From the NCBI GenBank assembly GCA_001579985.1, contig LRSR01005185.1, positions 1-47,613 of the forward strand: 47,613 nucleotides of DNA, given 5' to 3'. Position numbers and translations under genes: made by a program. The notes under the pieces were generated by a model. It worked only from the letters and a program-made list of their open reading frames with translations, searched no databases and was not told the origin of the DNA. This stretch comes from Hypsibius dujardini (taxonomy: Eukaryota > Tardigrada > Eutardigrada > Parachela > Hypsibiidae). Shown here in pieces: positions 44,716-47,613 of this stretch (positions are counted from its first letter, which is position 1; every line of letters starts with the position of its first letter).

Positions 44716-44992
44716 TACCGTATGCTCGCAATCTCAAGGGACAGCTAAGCCCCGCCTCCTTCGGTACGGCTCTGCACTCGATTGAACGTTCAATCTGATT
44801 CACTGTTCTCTGATTGGCTGATTTCGTAAAGTTTACTTGTTGTGCTCGATCGATTGATTGTATAGTTGTGCTTTTCCGTATATTTGTCCCTACAGTGCTA
44901 ATTTGGTAAATGGCACTGAAAAGCTCGGCCCGGGTTGGTTAAAATTACGGGTAGGGCAGAAAAGTGTCTCTTTAGATCGCGAGCATACGGTA
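44716..44992. mobile_element. MITE, TACCGTATGCTCGC-TIR family
   Basis: TACCGTATGCTCGCAATCT at 44716 is mirrored by a right end whose complement reads TACCGTATGCTCGCGATCT, ending at 44992. Element length is 277 bp with a non-palindromic interior. A solo end of the same family is at 33232. Confidence 0.8.
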
Positions 44993-45231
44993 CTGAACTG
45001 ACAGACAACACAGCGGAGCGGAACGGCAACCACGCTTCGGACGGAGCGGTCCGCAATGTTTACATGCTGCAGGCAACGCAAGACCTCAGTCACAGAAAAG
45101 ACAAAATTCCCTAAATTAAATTCCCCGGAAATATATTACCACCTCCTCTTATTTCCTGCATCGCACTGAACAAATTCCACCACGGGGAGAGAAGAACTTG
45201 TGTGTGTGTGTATGCCTGATCCGTGTGTGCT

Positions 45232-47544
45232 ATGCTTACTCCTGAACCGGATGAGCGCTTGGCCATCACCTCGGAGTATTCCCCAGTAGGAGATTCCATT
45301 CGTAAAGGCAGTCTCACCAACAAGAGTCGCCTCTACACTTCCTCCATCCTCACCGCCACCACCGGGTCCGTTGCCTCCGTCGCCAGCGGGCGCCAGCGCG
45401 AACTGCCCTTGATGAAAAAGGCAAAGAAGGTCCTTGCACGTCTCGTAAGCGTTATTTGGAACACTCTTTTACGGAAAGAAAGCAATAAAAGCGAAACATA
45501 CTCCTCAAATGGGGTTCCCATTCATGTTTCTGTTGATTTTCTATCGTTAAACAGCACAAATTATTTTCAGGTGAAGAACCATAGAAACCTGTTAAAGGAT
45601 ACCCGAAAGGTAACGTTATTTTCCCTAACGAGAAAAAGAGCAAAATGGGGGAGAGTTCCTACGTTCGAGCGCATTCTCTATGGCGACCCCGCTTCCGCGG
45701 TGGGGTCCAACTGCGGTGTGATGTTGATTAAGAGTCCATCCTTCTGCCCGCAGGGAGGATCGACATTGATATTCGGCGAGCCGAGCGTCTACCATGCGGC
45801 GGTGGTTATATTTCTGGAATTTTTCGCATGGGGACTTCTCACGGCCCCCATGATCACTGTAAGGCGCCTTTTTCGGGGGGCATTTGCAGTGAGAATTCAG
45901 CTTTCGTTGAGTGGGATATTTTGCCCGTGGCTGATGGATGTGAAAGTGGAAAATACGGCAGCGCAGTGACGTATTCATTGGGAAATTATGAATGATAAGC
46001 AGGGTTGAGACGATCTGATTTTCCCTGAATTTTGTTTCCATACACTAAATCTAAAAGAAATACTAAGATCAGAGTTTAGTCCATCGAATTTTTACCTCGT
46101 GATCATCTTGAGCATAAGAAAATCAAACTGTCTTGCTAATTAGTCCGTACTGGGTGTGATATGGAAATTCTGGAGCGTGTGAGATCTCTTGCACTTGTTC
46201 GTTCGATTGATCTGTTGATTGATTCGACTGACAGTCACCTCTTTTGTTTCTTTGTTCCTTAAAATGAGACACTGGGGGCAGAAGATCGGCGTGAGGCATT
46301 CTTAGATTCAGCAGCGTGGAAAATTCAAGGCTGCTCCATGTTGTGGGAGATTTTCGTTTTTTTTTAATGAAATTGATTGTTTTTGATTGATTGGTAGATT
46401 TACTTGGTCATTCGTTAGTGGCAGTGGATCCTGAATAATTGTAATGTGCGAGCTTCTTCGATCGATCTTGGCACGTCCGCCGCGGTCAGACTGATGAACA
46501 GACTGCAGCTTTTGCTTTTTTTGCAGGTTCTCAATAAAACTTTTCCTGAGGATACGTTTTTGATGAACGGCATTATCATGGGTATCAAGGTAATTAATGA
46601 CGCGAAGGAACCAAGAAGGAACAGTACGCCGCATCTGTTATTCTGTCGGTTTGTGTAGGGTTTGCTGTCCTTCCTAAGCGCACCCCTCTTAGGCGCGCTT
46701 TCAGATTCGTGGGGCCGGAAAACGTTTCTTTTAGTTACGGTATTCTTCACTTGCCTACCTATACCTTTCATGATCATCAGTCCCGGGTAAGCAAACACTT
46801 GCCTTGTACCGTACCTGTCCGTTTCCGTATTACATCTCTCTAGACAGTTAGACATTATTAATAGAAACAGGGTGCATGTAATCTATGTGGTTTTTCAGAT
46901 GGTACTTTGGGCTGATCTCAATGAGCGGAGTCTTTGCCGTGACATTTTCCGTCGTTTTCGCTTATGTCGCTGACATAACGGACGAGACTGAGCGGAGTTC
47001 CGCGTACGGACTGGTGAGTGACGAAGCGTGACGATGTGTGTCGGCCCCAAATGCCGGGGTGTAAAGTGCGCTGGCTTATTTCGGCCCTTACTTACCTTTT
47101 CCGGTTTCTCTTTCCTTCCCTCTCTCTCGGCCGCGGCACTCTATTAGGTTTCAGCAACCTTCGCCGCCAGTCTTGTCACAAGTCCGGCCCTGGGCGCTTT
47201 CATCGGGGATGTTTATGGTGATGAAGTGGTTGTGGCGTTGGCCACCGCAATCGCCGTCCTGGACGTTCTCTTCATCCTTTCCTTCGTGCCTGAATCGCTG
47301 CCGGAGAAGGCCCGGTTCGCCAATGCGTCCAATTTTTCATGGGACGTCGCGGATCCTTGTTCGGTAAGCATGTCTGAGAGGATTGTCGAAGAGGATGCAC
47401 ATTTAATATATGCTTCCTGATTTTTCACAGAGTCTGAAGAAAATCGGAAACGATCGAGTGATTTTGATTGTTTGCCTCACCACTTTCTTGTCATACCTGG
47501 CGGAGGCCGGACAGGTGTCATGCATATTTGTCTATCTCCGGCTG
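45232..47544 (+). CDS. MFSD14/HIAT1-like major facilitator transporter (partial)
   Basis: Exons in the window: 45232-45444, 45571-45609, 45754-45858, 46527-46589, 46659-46786, 46899-47013, 47148-47363 and 47431-47544, giving the first 331 residues in frame. The 3' part lies beyond the window. Diagnostic blocks: GEPSVYHAAVVIFLEFFAWG and LLTAP (helix 1), TFPEDTFLMNGIIMGIKGLL, LGALSDSWGRK (the MFS loop 2-3 motif), VFAYVADITDETERSSAYGL, and VPESLPEK after helix 6. These match human MFSD14A/B closely. The cytosolic N-terminus of about 95 residues is much longer than the human one and Ser/Thr-rich. Family role: a multi-pass membrane protein of uncertain substrate, linked to intracellular membranes. 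Confidence 0.94.
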
Positions 47545-47613
47545 GTAAGCTTCTTAGCAAACCACTTTACTGTCACACGCCGCGATATCGCGTTTGTTCA
47601 CACTTTGTTTCTG

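Larger units (their letters stand above)
43861..45231. other. Intergenic region with 17-bp array and MITE
   Basis: Between the coiled-coil gene and the MFSD14-like gene. Holds the tandem array (43881-44104) and a MITE (44716-44992). No further exon is supported on either strand. Confidence 0.5.

Noticed and set aside
1-47613. CRISPR array or phage-defence-like island
   Set aside because: Tandem repeats here lack spacer structure, and the intron-rich animal genes exclude a prokaryotic context.

Overview
This is a piece of animal nuclear genome. The genes are interrupted by many short GT-AG introns, and the proteins are metazoan: an Apaf-1/CED-4-type apoptosis regulator, caveolin, a receptor guanylyl cyclase, PCNA, an HP1-like chromatin protein and an MFSD14-type transporter. 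Introns and intergenic DNA are loaded with ACAG/CTGT tetranucleotide arrays and palindromic MITE-like elements. No gene identifies the species. An intron-rich invertebrate fits, and an ecdysozoan such as a tardigrade is my low-confidence guess. A CCDC113/CFAP263 orthologue implies cilia or flagella, for example in sperm. All gene models were built by hand from splice sites, reading-frame continuity and remembered family motifs; no database search was run.

Layout. 1-3.3 kb: no gene seen; one MITE and a possible core promoter. 3.38-7.50 kb (+): Apaf-1-like gene with CARD, NB-ARC and second helical domain, but a Ser/Arg-rich tail where WD40 repeats are expected. 7.78-10.21 kb (-): CCDC113/CFAP263, convergent with the Apaf-1-like gene. 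10.65-13.62 kb (-): chromodomain plus chromoshadow protein. 14.59-16.32 kb (+): isopenicillin-N-synthase-like Fe(II)/2-oxoglutarate oxygenase. 16.87-20.17 kb: a palindromic element abutting a decayed SMYD-type (MYND/SET) gene that carries a dead mariner transposon. 21.19-29.44 kb (-): a complete 25-exon receptor guanylyl cyclase. 31.6-32.75 kb (-): a truncated paralogue with only the ligand-binding N-terminus. 35.43-39.0 kb (+): caveolin. 39.4-39.9 kb: a long palindromic element. 40.53-41.99 kb (-): PCNA. 42.82-43.86 kb (+): a small unidentified coiled-coil gene followed by a 17-bp tandem array. 45.23 kb to the end (+): MFSD14/HIAT1-like transporter, cut by the window edge.

The genes are unrelated in function; this is an ordinary animal gene neighbourhood, not an operon or one system. 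The most unusual items are the WD40-less Apaf-1-like protein, a Lys in place of the conserved transition-state Arg in the guanylyl cyclase, its truncated neighbour with matching intron phases, and several families of inverted-repeat elements, many lying inside introns.
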